In this document: positions 53,335-62,164 of the stretch, one piece after another | Numbering within the stretch: the first letter of the stretch is position 1 | Layout of the letters: every line of letters begins with the position of its first letter | DNA from: Sphingobacterium sp. SYP-B4668 | Lineage (GTDB): Bacteria; Bacteroidota; Bacteroidia; Sphingobacteriales; Sphingobacteriaceae | Reading direction: 5' to 3' | Assembly: GCF_027627455.1 (NCBI RefSeq) | Contig: NZ_CP115483.1 | Location: forward strand, 4,712,001-4,776,000 | Length of the DNA: 64,000 bases | Position numbers and translations under genes: made by a program | The notes under the pieces: model-generated | Told to the model about the DNA's origin: nothing | Database searches by the model: none | What the model saw: only the letters and a program-made list of their open reading frames with translations

Positions 53335-53613
53335 CTATAGACGTCCTTTGCGCTTGCTTTCTTGGAGCGCCTCTTCTATATCCTGCTCGTAGTACATATC
53401 GATACCGTGCAACGTCATTGGGGTGAGGATCCCCTTTTTGACATATCGGCGATACGTCGTATCTGATATCCGTAGGCGTGCAATTACCTCCAATTTGTTC
53501 AATAATGGCTTCGGTCGGACCGCCGCATGCCGTTCTCCTGATGCCTCGATCGCCAGCAATACGATATATATGTCCTTCAAGAGCTGAAGGAGCAGTTGAA
53601 ATGAATTGTTCAT
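53335..53613 (-). CDS. Small helix-turn-helix DNA-binding protein
   Basis: 92 residues. The central part (KPLLNKLEVIARLRISDTTYRRYVKKGILTPMTLHGIDMYYEQDIEEAL, residues about 34-82) has the MerR/excisionase-type helix-turn-helix with a Tyr-x-x-x-Val-Lys-x-Gly wing. The N-terminal 30 residues form a helix. Similar proteins are common in Bacteroidota mobile DNA. It may act as a local regulator or excisionase; no integrase is in the window. Confidence 0.75.
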   Translation of the reverse strand: MNNSFQLLLQLLKDIYIVLLAIEASGERHAAVRPKPLLNKLEVIARLRISDTTYRRYVKKGILTPMTLHGIDMYYEQDIEEALQESKRKGRL

Positions 53614-53727
53614 AATAAGGGTATTTATAGGGTATTCAAATCCTGTTATCCAATCTCATTGGTATCCGCTCCCCAATAACTTATCATCTATCATCATTAC
53701 AGGCCCTGCACGATCCGCCCCGGTATC

Positions 53728-54720
53728 TTAATCCAGTATATACCACTTTTTGAATGTCCGGGTCATCTCGCGGCTCAGGTGTGTATCTACATCCCCGGCT
53801 GGTTTTAACCTCAGGCACACCTGCCCCCTTCCCGTTCGCTTTACACCCACTACCGCCGCTCGGTGCACGATCAAGCGCCGCCCCACTTTACAAAAGGCAT
53901 CCCTATCCATATAATTTTTCAGAAAATTGAGCGAACAGTCCGTCATGTGCGAATCACCGTTCCAGGTCACATAATAGGTAGATTCCTTCGCGGAAAATAA
54001 GTAGGCAATATCAGGCCAAGGCAGTTTGCCCACCAGCTTTGTGTACGTGGTGTGCCTTCTGCTCGTACCCAGCAAGAGCAGTGTGGGTTCTCCCCCCTCT
54101 TGGGCCATAGTCCCCCCTTCTGGTCCATCGACATCTCCTACACCTTCACGTTCCGCATGTGCCAGTAGTCCTATGATGGCCTTGTAGTGCGGCAAGTCTC
54201 GGATTTCCCCTTTTCGGCTATCCGTCCTATACCGCACTACGCTGTACTCCTCTACCAGCATTACCTCCTCAAATTGGTCCTTTGTCCAAGCATAGTGGAT
54301 AAAAGCCAATATGATCTGCAGGAACAATAAGCACGCGACCACCACATAGATATCGAACTTGAAGTAGGAAGTCTCCTGTATCCGTTGTCCCTGCACCAGT
54401 ACGATCAGTATCCAGGCAAAGCCAAATGCCACTAAAAAAGTAGGCAATGCGCTCATCAATCCCTGTACAGCATATCGACGTACAAAATAGCTACGAGATC
54501 TCCTCTTGAAAGGGTACAATCGATCTACCCGACGTATCGTCACATGCTGTACCTTCAATACGAGGAATATCGAAAGTACTGCCCCAAAATAGTTCAGAAA
54601 GAAATCGTCATCAAATACGATATCCCATGGGTAATCCTCCTCTGCAGCGAAAATCAAAAATAGTCCCCCCACCAATGAAATAATACCCTTCCACGATGTG
54701 TTTAGATAAATTGGTCTCAT
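53728..54720 (-). CDS. Membrane-anchored LytTR-family transcriptional regulator
   Basis: 330 residues from ATG 54720 (MRPIYLNTSWKG). Four predicted membrane helices in the first 170 residues (GIISLVGGLFLIFAA, YFGAVLSIFLVLKV, ALPTFLVAFGFAWILIVLV, IYVVVACLLFLQIILAFIHY), then a linker. A C-terminal LytTR DNA-binding domain follows (about 235-325: PWPDIAYLFSAKESTYYVTW, FLKNYMDRDAFCKVGRRLIVH). There is no receiver domain, so sensing is probably via the membrane part. It is divergent from small genes starting at 55050, and two direct repeats matching LytTR sites lie between them. Confidence 0.85.
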   Translation of the reverse strand: MRPIYLNTSWKGIISLVGGLFLIFAAEEDYPWDIVFDDDFFLNYFGAVLSIFLVLKVQHVTIRRVDRLYPFKRRSRSYFVRRYAVQGLMSALPTFLVAFGFAWILIVLVQGQRIQETSYFKFDIYVVVACLLFLQIILAFIHYAWTKDQFEEVMLVEEYSVVRYRTDSRKGEIRDLPHYKAIIGLLAHAEREGVGDVDGPEGGTMAQEGGEPTLLLLGTSRRHTTYTKLVGKLPWPDIAYLFSAKESTYYVTWNGDSHMTDCSLNFLKNYMDRDAFCKVGRRLIVHRAAVVGVKRTGRGQVCLRLKPAGDVDTHLSREMTRTFKKWYILD

Positions 54721-54941
54721 ACAGTTGATACTTAGCATTTAACTATAGAGCCTTTAAGATAATGAAAAACAATATAATAAGCACAATTATTACAAATATT
54801 GAAAATATAAGCACTTTTATTAATATTTCAGTAACAACCCCAAGACCATTTTCTCGCCGATCGCCCTCCCCTGACCGTACAAAAAATATCTCTTCCGTCC
54901 CTCGCTAACAAAAAAAAACCGGACACAAATAACCAAAGGTG

Positions 54942-54971
54942 TCAGTTCACTGAGAAAAAGGGTCAGTTCAC
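54942..54971 (+). promoter_or_regulatory. Candidate LytTR operator (two direct repeats)
   Basis: TCAGTTCAC at 54942-54950 and again at 54963-54971, separated by 12 bases. The known LytTR target is a pair of nine-base direct repeats of the form (T/A)(A/C)(C/A)GTTN(A/G)(T/G) spaced by about 12-13 bases. These copies match eight of nine positions each with exactly that spacing. The site lies between the LytTR gene and the divergent small genes, 79 bases before the nearest start. Confidence 0.65.
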
Positions 54972-55049
54972 TGCGAAAATGCCCTTCACGGCACCTATTT
55001 ATCGGAAAAAGCTATAGAGATTTGTAAGGACGAAACCACAGAACAAGCA

Positions 55050-55481
55050 ATGGCGGGTAGGCCGTCCATTGATTTTTTCACCCTTAAAACTATATCGATG
55101 ATGAAAAGATTTCCATTTACTACCGCAGGTGTGCAAGACGCCAACACTTATTTCTACGGTCTATCGGATGATGCACTCTGGGCAGAGGTATATGCGGTAC
55201 AGCAGGACCTCAAGCTCTGGATCGTCACCTATTTTGATATCCATGGCCAAGACCTCGGTTGCCTCCAGGGCTTCAATGCCCATACCCTCTTTGTATTGGG
55301 CAATCAACTTGCGGTGACCCTTAGCCTACGCTTGCCTTTCCGATTGGAGCGACGTGCGATCCATCCCGACATCTCCCAGTTAGGTGCCAAGCGCGGCAAG
55401 AACCACAATCCTATCGGTGTCCAGACTACAGGACCCAATGCACCTTTGGGCGAGGGCGAATTGGTGTATATCATTGGATAG
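55050..55481 (+). CDS. Uncharacterised protein in LytTR-linked operon
   Basis: Up to 143 residues; the ATGs at 55098 and 55101 (MKRFPFTTAGVQDANTYFYG) give about 126 and are equally likely. Compact soluble protein with GLSDDALWAEVYAVQQDLKLWIVTYFDIHG and a C-terminal LGEGELVYIIG. Higher GC than the capsule region. No family recognised. Six bases separate it from the next ORF, implying an operon downstream of the LytTR-type repeats. Confidence 0.55.
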   Translation: MAGRPSIDFFTLKTISMMKRFPFTTAGVQDANTYFYGLSDDALWAEVYAVQQDLKLWIVTYFDIHGQDLGCLQGFNAHTLFVLGNQLAVTLSLRLPFRLERRAIHPDISQLGAKRGKNHNPIGVQTTGPNAPLGEGELVYIIG

Positions 55482-55487
55482 CTTCCT

Positions 55488-55775
55488 ATGCAGCTCCCAC
55501 AATATACTATACCCATCGGTCGACAATGGCGCTGGCACATGCATGGACAAGGCAACACATGGAGTAAGCTACCCCGGTGGTCACCACCCTATCTTATCGG
55601 CTACCATTACGGATTATTACCGTCGGGCCGCTTCCCTTTTTGGGGCAGGTGGATGTCCCGGGGTGGCAGTACGATCTTTGTGGCCTTGGCATCGAGCTTG
55701 CTGATAAAGCGTTATCGACGCAAGTTTGCCCTATTCCCCGTGAGGCGGTACGGGGAAGAATGGTCTGGCAAATAA
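55488..55775 (+). CDS. Small Arg/Trp-rich protein
   Basis: 95 residues, rich in Arg, Trp, Tyr and Gly (PIGRQWRWHMHGQGNTWSK, then FPFWGRWMSRGG). One hydrophobic stretch (STIFVALASSLLIKRYRR). Possibly membrane-associated with a strongly basic tail. No family recognised; it is supported mainly by position directly after the preceding ORF. Confidence 0.45.
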   Translation: MQLPQYTIPIGRQWRWHMHGQGNTWSKLPRWSPPYLIGYHYGLLPSGRFPFWGRWMSRGGSTIFVALASSLLIKRYRRKFALFPVRRYGEEWSGK

Positions 55776-55800
55776 GGAGTCCCACCGCCAAGAACCAAAA

Positions 55801-55819
55801 GGCCCTCTAAGTGAGGGCC
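55801..55819 (+). promoter_or_regulatory. GC-rich hairpin between small ORFs
   Basis: GGCCCTC (55801-55807) pairs with GAGGGCC (55813-55819), loop TAAGT. No T tract follows, so it may be a processing or stabilising element that separates the expression of the two upstream ORFs from the 79-residue peptide gene. Confidence 0.35.
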
Positions 55820-55908
55820 GGGGCCAATGCAGTATCCGATCATCTGACCAAGACAGATACTAGCATTGTGATCGATTCATAAATCTAAGTTACCTAATTA
55901 TTACGATT

Positions 55909-56148
55909 ATGGCACTACAATGGTTTAGATATACAGGTTCAAATCCGGCATCACCGTCGAGTTTCACAAAGCATGGTTCGTCAGCACCATCAAATTGTGG
56001 AACCCCTACACAGCAGCTCTGTGCGATCCAGGCAGACGACAATAGCGGAAGCCCAGAACCTGTTTTGGATGTTGATATTGCTCTTGAGATGGCGCAAGCC
56101 CTGCAAAATCAAACAAATACCGGCAACGTGTTACTTAAGGCCCGTTAA
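55909..56148 (+). CDS. 79-residue two-cysteine peptide
   Basis: 79 residues beginning MALQWFRYTGSNPASPSSFT. Two Cys (30 and 38: SNCGTPTQQLCAIQ), Ser/Pro/Asn-rich middle and a helical C-terminus (VDIALEMAQALQNQTNTGN). No signal peptide or lipobox, no transmembrane segment. Small proteins of similar start and size occur next to TlpA-type and SusCD genes in related bacteria as far as I recall, but no function is established. It is followed by a good terminator. Confidence 0.65.
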   Translation: MALQWFRYTGSNPASPSSFTKHGSSAPSNCGTPTQQLCAIQADDNSGSPEPVLDVDIALEMAQALQNQTNTGNVLLKAR

Positions 56149-56184
56149 GCTAGGTTAGGCATGAATGCCGATGGAATGAGTATC

Positions 56185-56214
56185 AAGGGTATGGTCATGT
56201 GCCATACCCTTTTG
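56185..56214. terminator. Bidirectional terminator between peptide and TlpA-like genes
   Basis: AAGGGTATGG (56185-56194) pairs with CCATACCCTT (56202-56211), loop of seven bases, with T residues after the stem on the plus strand and A residues before it. It serves both the 79-residue peptide gene (plus) and the TlpA-like gene (minus, stop at 56223). Confidence 0.8.
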
Positions 56215-56222
56215 CTGGTCCC

Positions 56223-57488
56223 TTAGTCTACCTCTTCGATGACAAGGACATCGACATCCCGTTCTTTTATCTCCCCTTTGATACCGTAGGCGGCCAACTG
56301 TCGATTCAGCTCTTCCAAGGTGCCATACGGTTCCAATCGTATCATACCCTCCTTCTTTGCCTCGTCTATCGCTGGCGGAAATTTGCCGCCATAATCCAAG
56401 AAGATGGATAAAGCCGTGGTTCCTTTATAGGTCATTACCTCTGTACCCTTTTTATCAAAAGGTATGGCCTCAACTGGCCCGAGGACCAGACAAGGCATTG
56501 CTTTGCTCCCTATATACACCCTCACGCCGTACAATCGCTCAAAGTCGTCCATAACGATACGTGCCTGTATAGAATCTGGGCGTCCTTTCCGATCATAGCG
56601 TTCATAGGATATCGCATGGTCTATCAGCCAGACATCGGCAGGACTGCCAAAATTCTCATACCGGGTAGAGTCTGCGACCTTCCAGACTACGCGGTCCATC
56701 CTTGGAAAAAACAAGGGATCCAACATCTTTGCTTTGGAAGACAGGCTCAATAGCGTACCGTACATGCTGGCATTATATAGCGAACTCTTGTACAGGCCAG
56801 TCAAGCTATCCTGTTCAAATCTCCAAGGTTGATAATCTACCCCATCCTGATAACCGGAGAAAATAACACCTGCTTTTACTCCACCTCGATCTACCCTGAT
56901 CGCGGCCGCAAGGTCCCCTCTGCCAAAATCATCTTTCAACGGTAGGTTTATCGCTCCCTCTCGATATAAGCTGAGGATATTATCACTATTGACAAATCCC
57001 GATGAAGTAATGGCCTGGACTTTGCCCCTGTATAGCAGTATCGCTTGGGGAATACTCTTATACGGAAATAGCTTTCGTATATAGGTATCACTATAGATGA
57101 CGGGTAGGTTGACCTGATGCTCCTCCAAGTACTTGTTCTTATTAAAAAAGTCGGTCATTGTCTGCTTGTCCTGGGGCGTAACGACGAGCACTTTAAAGAT
57201 ATCGCTGTGCTTCTTTTCCAATTCTTGTAGATGCGGCATGATCTGTATGCACGTGCCGCACGTGGTCTCGAACAGATCCAACAGGACCACCTTGTCTTCC
57301 AAGGCCTTCCAATCGATCTTGCTATCCGTACCCCGCATCAGTAGCACCGATGCCGGAGGGACGAAAGCATCCCCCACCATCAGTCGTTGGGACAGGTCGG
57401 GGATCTTTGGCTGTTGGGCGATCGAGGTCAAATGACCCAATGCAAATAAAACAACTGCAACTATCTTAAAACTTCTCATATCCTTCAT
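56223..57488 (-). CDS. TlpA-like thioredoxin-fold protein
   Basis: 421 residues with a signal peptide (about 1-25, ending SIAQQ). The thioredoxin-fold domain (about 40-175) holds the redox motif TTCGTC (Cys77, Cys80) with VVLLDLFE before it and the cis-Pro region SIPQAILLY. A second domain of about 240 residues follows with no known name. TlpA-type proteins with C-terminal extensions often end SusC-SusD operons in Bacteroidota, where they are thought to reduce disulfides or act on cysteine-containing substrates. Start may be MRSFKIV at 57479. Confidence 0.83.
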   Translation of the reverse strand: MKDMRSFKIVAVVLFALGHLTSIAQQPKIPDLSQRLMVGDAFVPPASVLLMRGTDSKIDWKALEDKVVLLDLFETTCGTCIQIMPHLQELEKKHSDIFKVLVVTPQDKQTMTDFFNKNKYLEEHQVNLPVIYSDTYIRKLFPYKSIPQAILLYRGKVQAITSSGFVNSDNILSLYREGAINLPLKDDFGRGDLAAAIRVDRGGVKAGVIFSGYQDGVDYQPWRFEQDSLTGLYKSSLYNASMYGTLLSLSSKAKMLDPLFFPRMDRVVWKVADSTRYENFGSPADVWLIDHAISYERYDRKGRPDSIQARIVMDDFERLYGVRVYIGSKAMPCLVLGPVEAIPFDKKGTEVMTYKGTTALSIFLDYGGKFPPAIDEAKKEGMIRLEPYGTLEELNRQLAAYGIKGEIKERDVDVLVIEEVD

Positions 57489-57511
57489 TTTAATACTTTC
57501 TAAAAAATCGA

Positions 57512-58861
57512 TTATCTTTTATTCTGTTGGATCCCACTCAACTCCAATACGGTTTCTGATATCCGGTAAGCATAGCGGAGGTCATTGGGTGCCAATGTGT
57601 AGGTTTTATCTCCTATCGTACGTTTTAAGGTGGTCTGGAAACGGGGCTCCAGGTTCAACCGTTTCAGGTCTGCCCATCTCCTTCCCCGAAATACCAGTTC
57701 TTTCCGCCGTTCGTCCAATATGGACCGTAGCAGTTGCTCCCCATCAAGCTCGGAGATGGGTGCGTACACCGCATCCTTGTCCCAACGTGAGCGGAGCAAC
57801 TTATCGATGGCATCTTTGGCTTCTCCCAACTTACCTATCCTACATGCGGTCTCTGCTTTGATGAGATATACTTCACTTGTCGTGATACCAAAGAACAGGG
57901 TATTGCTCTGGTCGTAGCTCCCTTTGTAGTATTGCGTGTTCAGGGGATTATTGTTGGGCCTGAAAAAGGCTTTCTTGCGCAGGTCGTCATTTGAATAGGA
58001 AGCATATAGCAGGGTGTCCATCAAGGCCACCGCTGCTCCCATCGGAGCCGCGCCGGTAGCCAATGCCGGAAACAGCACCTCCACGTTGAACCTCGTCATG
58101 GGAAAATTGGCCGTGACCGAGAGATTATTAAAATCCAACAATTCCGGTCGTAACACCAAGCATGAATCCGCATAGCGGTACGCCTGCTCGAAATCTCCCT
58201 TATCCAAATAAACCCGTGCCAATGCGGCATAAGCACTGGCCTTATGCGGACGTCCTCTGACCACCTCCACCACTGGAAGGTCGGCCACGGCTACCCCAAG
58301 GTCTGCAACGATACGCTCGTAGGTATCTTCGAGCGATGCGCGCACCGATTTTCCATCCACCTCAGGTGTCAAGCGCAGCGGTATACCTAGCTCATGCCCT
58401 GCAGTAGTGGCGCTGTAGGCCGGTGAATAGATTTCGGTAAGTTGATGGAATGCGAATGCACGGTAAAAATGAGCGGTACCCCGCACACGCCTATATCCCT
58501 CACTGTTATCCTGCAGTTTTCGCAAGATATCCAATACCTGATTGGCTATGTATACTACTTTATAGGGGCGTTGCCATTGCAGGATATCCATATAGGGTTC
58601 GTCCGCCCAGATATAGGCCATCCGTTGCTCATAGTTCGATACACCTCCCCAACGCTGCTCGGTCAGGTAATAATCATCGGTCCCGATCTCTCCGAACACA
58701 GGATAGTTACCGTTCATCGTACCATAATCGTTGAGCAGTAGGTCTGCATCTGCCAATGTCTTGGGGACGACCAGTTTGATATCGGGCTTCTTATCCAAAA
58801 AATCGGCACATGAGCTGGCCAGTACTAGCATAGCTATGCCGAATGCATGTAAATATTTCAT
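57512..58861 (-). CDS. SusD/RagB-family lipoprotein
   Basis: 449 residues, lipobox ASSC (Cys near 18), SusD-like N-terminal helices and the RagB/SusD C-terminal domain (TTSEVYLIKAETACRIGKLGEAKDAIDKLL, residues about 326-356, then DERRKELVFRGRRWADLKRLNLE). A partner for the SusC-type gene twelve bases upstream. Ligand unknown; the TlpA-like gene downstream suggests a peptide or protein cargo more than a glycan. Confidence 0.88.
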   Translation of the reverse strand: MKYLHAFGIAMLVLASSCADFLDKKPDIKLVVPKTLADADLLLNDYGTMNGNYPVFGEIGTDDYYLTEQRWGGVSNYEQRMAYIWADEPYMDILQWQRPYKVVYIANQVLDILRKLQDNSEGYRRVRGTAHFYRAFAFHQLTEIYSPAYSATTAGHELGIPLRLTPEVDGKSVRASLEDTYERIVADLGVAVADLPVVEVVRGRPHKASAYAALARVYLDKGDFEQAYRYADSCLVLRPELLDFNNLSVTANFPMTRFNVEVLFPALATGAAPMGAAVALMDTLLYASYSNDDLRKKAFFRPNNNPLNTQYYKGSYDQSNTLFFGITTSEVYLIKAETACRIGKLGEAKDAIDKLLRSRWDKDAVYAPISELDGEQLLRSILDERRKELVFRGRRWADLKRLNLEPRFQTTLKRTIGDKTYTLAPNDLRYAYRISETVLELSGIQQNKR

Positions 58862-58873
58862 AACTATTGGTTG

Positions 58874-61800
58874 TTAAAGGTTAAAATTGAGACCAAATGA
58901 GGCCATGAACGGATCGGGATACCATGTGCCATACTCCGGATCTATCCCGTTCTTGTTTGCACGCCAGATGGTCCCCAGGTTTTGTAGATAAGCATATATG
59001 CGCATATTTTTCAGCCCGTACCTCGCCAAAGCAGGTAACTGCACGCCCATCTGGATATCCCTGAGCTTGATCTGCCCGGCATCCTCGACCAACGCGGACG
59101 ATGCCCTGTACATATCGCTCCCTGTGGCGTTGTTGGGATAGGTAAACGCGGGGACGTCTGTCCAGAGCTCATCTCCGGGTTTCTGCCAGCGGTGTTGGTA
59201 GTCCGTATGACCGTATCTTTGGGTCAGGAACTCCGAGTTTATAAAAGATGTCCGGAGAAACTTATGCCCCAATTGGTAAGATATATTCCAGGACACGTCG
59301 ACACTTTTGTAACGGATGCCATTGCGCCAAGAACCAAAGTATACCGGGACCTGTGAACCATGATTGTCCAAGGTCTCTACTTTGGCCCCGGTAATAGCCG
59401 AGTAATCCTTAGAAACCCCGCCGTCCAAATAGCCCCTGGGTGTGCCATCCTCTGGATCCAGACCTGCCCACTTGTATGTCCGCAGGCTATGCAGGTTCTC
59501 TCCTTCTACCGGTACGGTCTGGGCGCCGGCCAGCAACCATGCTATATCCGTCGCCAAAAAGGCCTTGGTGACCATTGTCCGTGAGTGGGCGAAGACCAAG
59601 TTGGAATTCCATTCCCCATCTTTTCTCGACAGGGGCTTGGCGTTAAAGGAGATATCCCAACCTTTGGTATGCAGATTAGCAAAGTTCGTTCGCATAGAAG
59701 CGAAGCCTGTCGTGGGGTCGATCTGCCCTGCAGCGATCAGGTCTTTGGCTTTCTTTTCGTAATATTCGATGCTGCCGCCCAAAAAATTTCCCTTAAGGGC
59801 AAAATCCAGACCAAGGTTGAGGTTCCCGACCCGTTCCCAACGTAGTCTGGGATTGGGGGGCGTATTCATCTGGGCGTAGTTACTGCCCGTTATGGTGTTG
59901 GGCCTGGGCGAGAGGTAGATTATGGGGTAGGCCGATGTTTCCGTGCTTACATTGCCATTGTACCCATATGTGGCCCGGAGCTTCAGTAAAGGAAAGCGCC
60001 GATCGTCGATAAAACCTTCCTTCGAGAGCAACCACGCCCCTCCTATGGACCAGAAAGGCTGCCCTTTGTCATTGGTCTTTACCCCGAATAGATTGGATGC
60101 ATCCTTGCGCACACTGGCACTCAGGATATAGCGCTTGCTATACGAGTAGGCCCCGTTGGCATAATACGAAACGTAACGATTGACGCTCCCATCGTAAAAA
60201 TTATTGTCGGGCAGGGCCATAGTGCCCAAAAGACCGTTCAATACCGGTACGGCCCGACCATGGGCCAAGGATTGGAAAGAGCCGGTCTGGGGGTCGAATC
60301 CATCATACTGCACCGTCCGGAAATCCCTGTCCACGGTCCGGACCTCAAAACCTGCAAAGAGATCCAGATCGTGCCTGTCCCAACTACCATTGTAAGTACC
60401 TGCCAACCTCCCCTGCTGGACTTTGCTGTTCCAGGTGCGCTCTCCATAATAATCGCCGATCGGGAGGTTCCAGACCACCTGCTTGGCATCCCAGCTCGCA
60501 AAATCGTTCAATCTCCTGCGCTGGACATAGCTTCCGGCACCGTAGCTATCATAAGCCGGGTTTTGGTTATGTTGGTAGGCATAGCGTCCGGTAATGGCCA
60601 AGCCAAACGGAAAGCTATAGGTCGCCGAGATATTGGCCATCAGGTCCCTATTTACCTGCGTCTGCCGGGTCTGGTGTATATCCCGCAATGGGATGTAATC
60701 CCACCCCATCAAGCGTCCACCTGCAACGGTATCGCGGAACGTCTCGCTAAATCCAGCAATGTCAACGAAAAGTGGGATGCCGCTCCCATCGGCCAGCTGC
60801 ATATATGGCCAATTGGAGATCCCCTTGCCCAATCCATTATAGCCGACAGGTTCGAAACTATCTACTTTCTTTGATTCGGTATAGGTAATGCCCAGATCGA
60901 GCAAAAGATATTTCGTGGCCTTTACCTGTGTATTGGACTGTAGGTTCCAACGGCTATAGGTAGAGGTGACCAACTCCTCCAGGTTCTTATCGTACCCTAT
61001 ACCGATCGACGTATTGACCTTGTCCCCACCTGCGTCGAGCCGCGCACTATACTGCCGATCGACACCTGTGCGATAAATGTATTTCAGGAAGTCATCCCGC
61101 ATATCGACACCCCGAAGCTCATCCAATCGTGCATCCAGCTCCCGTTCCGAGATCAGGCCCCTCCTTTGTCGATCCATCAATTTGACGATAGGCTCAGGAT
61201 TGCTTGTCCAATCGTTCAGGTCCCAATCGAAGCGCCCCTTATCGAACAGCATGCGGATGGCATCGATGTGGTCCGTGGTCCGCATCTGGGGAAGATAGTA
61301 GAGGTCGGGCTTTTGCTTGATACCGATATTACTGTTGACCGACAGATTGGCCTTCTCGTTGAACCTGGCCCGCTTGGTCGTAATGACGATCACGCCGTTA
61401 CCTGCCCTTGCCCCCCATATCGATGAAGCGGCAGCATCTTTCAGGATGGTGACATTCTCGATATCATTGGGATTGATATTGTTGAATGTCCCGTACCCCA
61501 CATTGTTGAGCTTGCTCTCGTAAGGTACCCCATCGATCACGATCAACGGCCAGCTATCCCCACGTAGTGTGCTCAGGCCACGTATATTCGTATTCATATA
61601 GTCTCCTCGAGCATCCGGACGGTATTTATTGGTAGATAGCCCAGGAACCACATCTTCTAGCCTACTCAAGAAGTCGGTGGATACCTTACGGTTGAAGAGT
61701 GCAGAATCGATGAATTCGAAGCTCCCCGTCGCTCTTTCCTTGGGTATCTTTTGGTATCCGGTGGATACCACTTCTACCTCTTGGATGGTGTTCTCGATAG

Positions 61801-62164
61801 GTGTCAGGCGGATGGTGATAGGGGTAGATGCAGGGCCGTAGCCTACTTTTTGGGCCTGGTAGCTCAGGTGGCGTACCTCGAGGCTCCCCTGTTGCTCTTG
61901 TACGGCGATGGCGAATTTCCCTTCTTTATCGCTACTGCTTTGTTGCTTGCCTATCCGGATGGATGCCCCTTCGACGGGGCGCCCATCGACAGCCGAGCGT
62001 ACTTCACCATGGAGTACGGTCCTCGGCTGCTGGACGTACCCTTTCGCTACCCCTTGGTTGCCGGGCAGCTCCCGGGCAGATAAACTAAACATACTAGCCA
62101 ATATAAAAATGGCTAGTATGTTCTTCAATGCCTTTGCAAAAAAATTAAGGTGATTGAAAAACAT
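58874..62164 (-). CDS. SusC/RagA-family TonB-dependent transporter
   Basis: 1096 residues from ATG 62164 (MFFNHLNFFAKALKNILAIF), which gives a good signal peptide ending FSLSARE. CarboxypepD_reg domain (about 45-130), plug (about 140-265, VIVITTKRARFNEKANLSV follows) and a beta-barrel ending MASFGLNFNL. No STN domain, so it does not signal to a FecR factor. The frame stays open upstream to an ATG at 62704, adding 180 residues that translate dispersed repeat DNA; this extension is discussed separately. Operon order is susC - susD - TlpA-like. Confidence 0.88.
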   Translation of the reverse strand: MFFNHLNFFAKALKNILAIFILASMFSLSARELPGNQGVAKGYVQQPRTVLHGEVRSAVDGRPVEGASIRIGKQQSSSDKEGKFAIAVQEQQGSLEVRHLSYQAQKVGYGPASTPITIRLTPIENTIQEVEVVSTGYQKIPKERATGSFEFIDSALFNRKVSTDFLSRLEDVVPGLSTNKYRPDARGDYMNTNIRGLSTLRGDSWPLIVIDGVPYESKLNNVGYGTFNNINPNDIENVTILKDAAASSIWGARAGNGVIVITTKRARFNEKANLSVNSNIGIKQKPDLYYLPQMRTTDHIDAIRMLFDKGRFDWDLNDWTSNPEPIVKLMDRQRRGLISERELDARLDELRGVDMRDDFLKYIYRTGVDRQYSARLDAGGDKVNTSIGIGYDKNLEELVTSTYSRWNLQSNTQVKATKYLLLDLGITYTESKKVDSFEPVGYNGLGKGISNWPYMQLADGSGIPLFVDIAGFSETFRDTVAGGRLMGWDYIPLRDIHQTRQTQVNRDLMANISATYSFPFGLAITGRYAYQHNQNPAYDSYGAGSYVQRRRLNDFASWDAKQVVWNLPIGDYYGERTWNSKVQQGRLAGTYNGSWDRHDLDLFAGFEVRTVDRDFRTVQYDGFDPQTGSFQSLAHGRAVPVLNGLLGTMALPDNNFYDGSVNRYVSYYANGAYSYSKRYILSASVRKDASNLFGVKTNDKGQPFWSIGGAWLLSKEGFIDDRRFPLLKLRATYGYNGNVSTETSAYPIIYLSPRPNTITGSNYAQMNTPPNPRLRWERVGNLNLGLDFALKGNFLGGSIEYYEKKAKDLIAAGQIDPTTGFASMRTNFANLHTKGWDISFNAKPLSRKDGEWNSNLVFAHSRTMVTKAFLATDIAWLLAGAQTVPVEGENLHSLRTYKWAGLDPEDGTPRGYLDGGVSKDYSAITGAKVETLDNHGSQVPVYFGSWRNGIRYKSVDVSWNISYQLGHKFLRTSFINSEFLTQRYGHTDYQHRWQKPGDELWTDVPAFTYPNNATGSDMYRASSALVEDAGQIKLRDIQMGVQLPALARYGLKNMRIYAYLQNLGTIWRANKNGIDPEYGTWYPDPFMASFGLNFNL

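Noticed and set aside
60260..60874. 204-codon plus-strand frame opposite the second susC
   Set aside because: Antisense shadow of a clear TonB-dependent transporter; the high GC of the region keeps opposite frames open.
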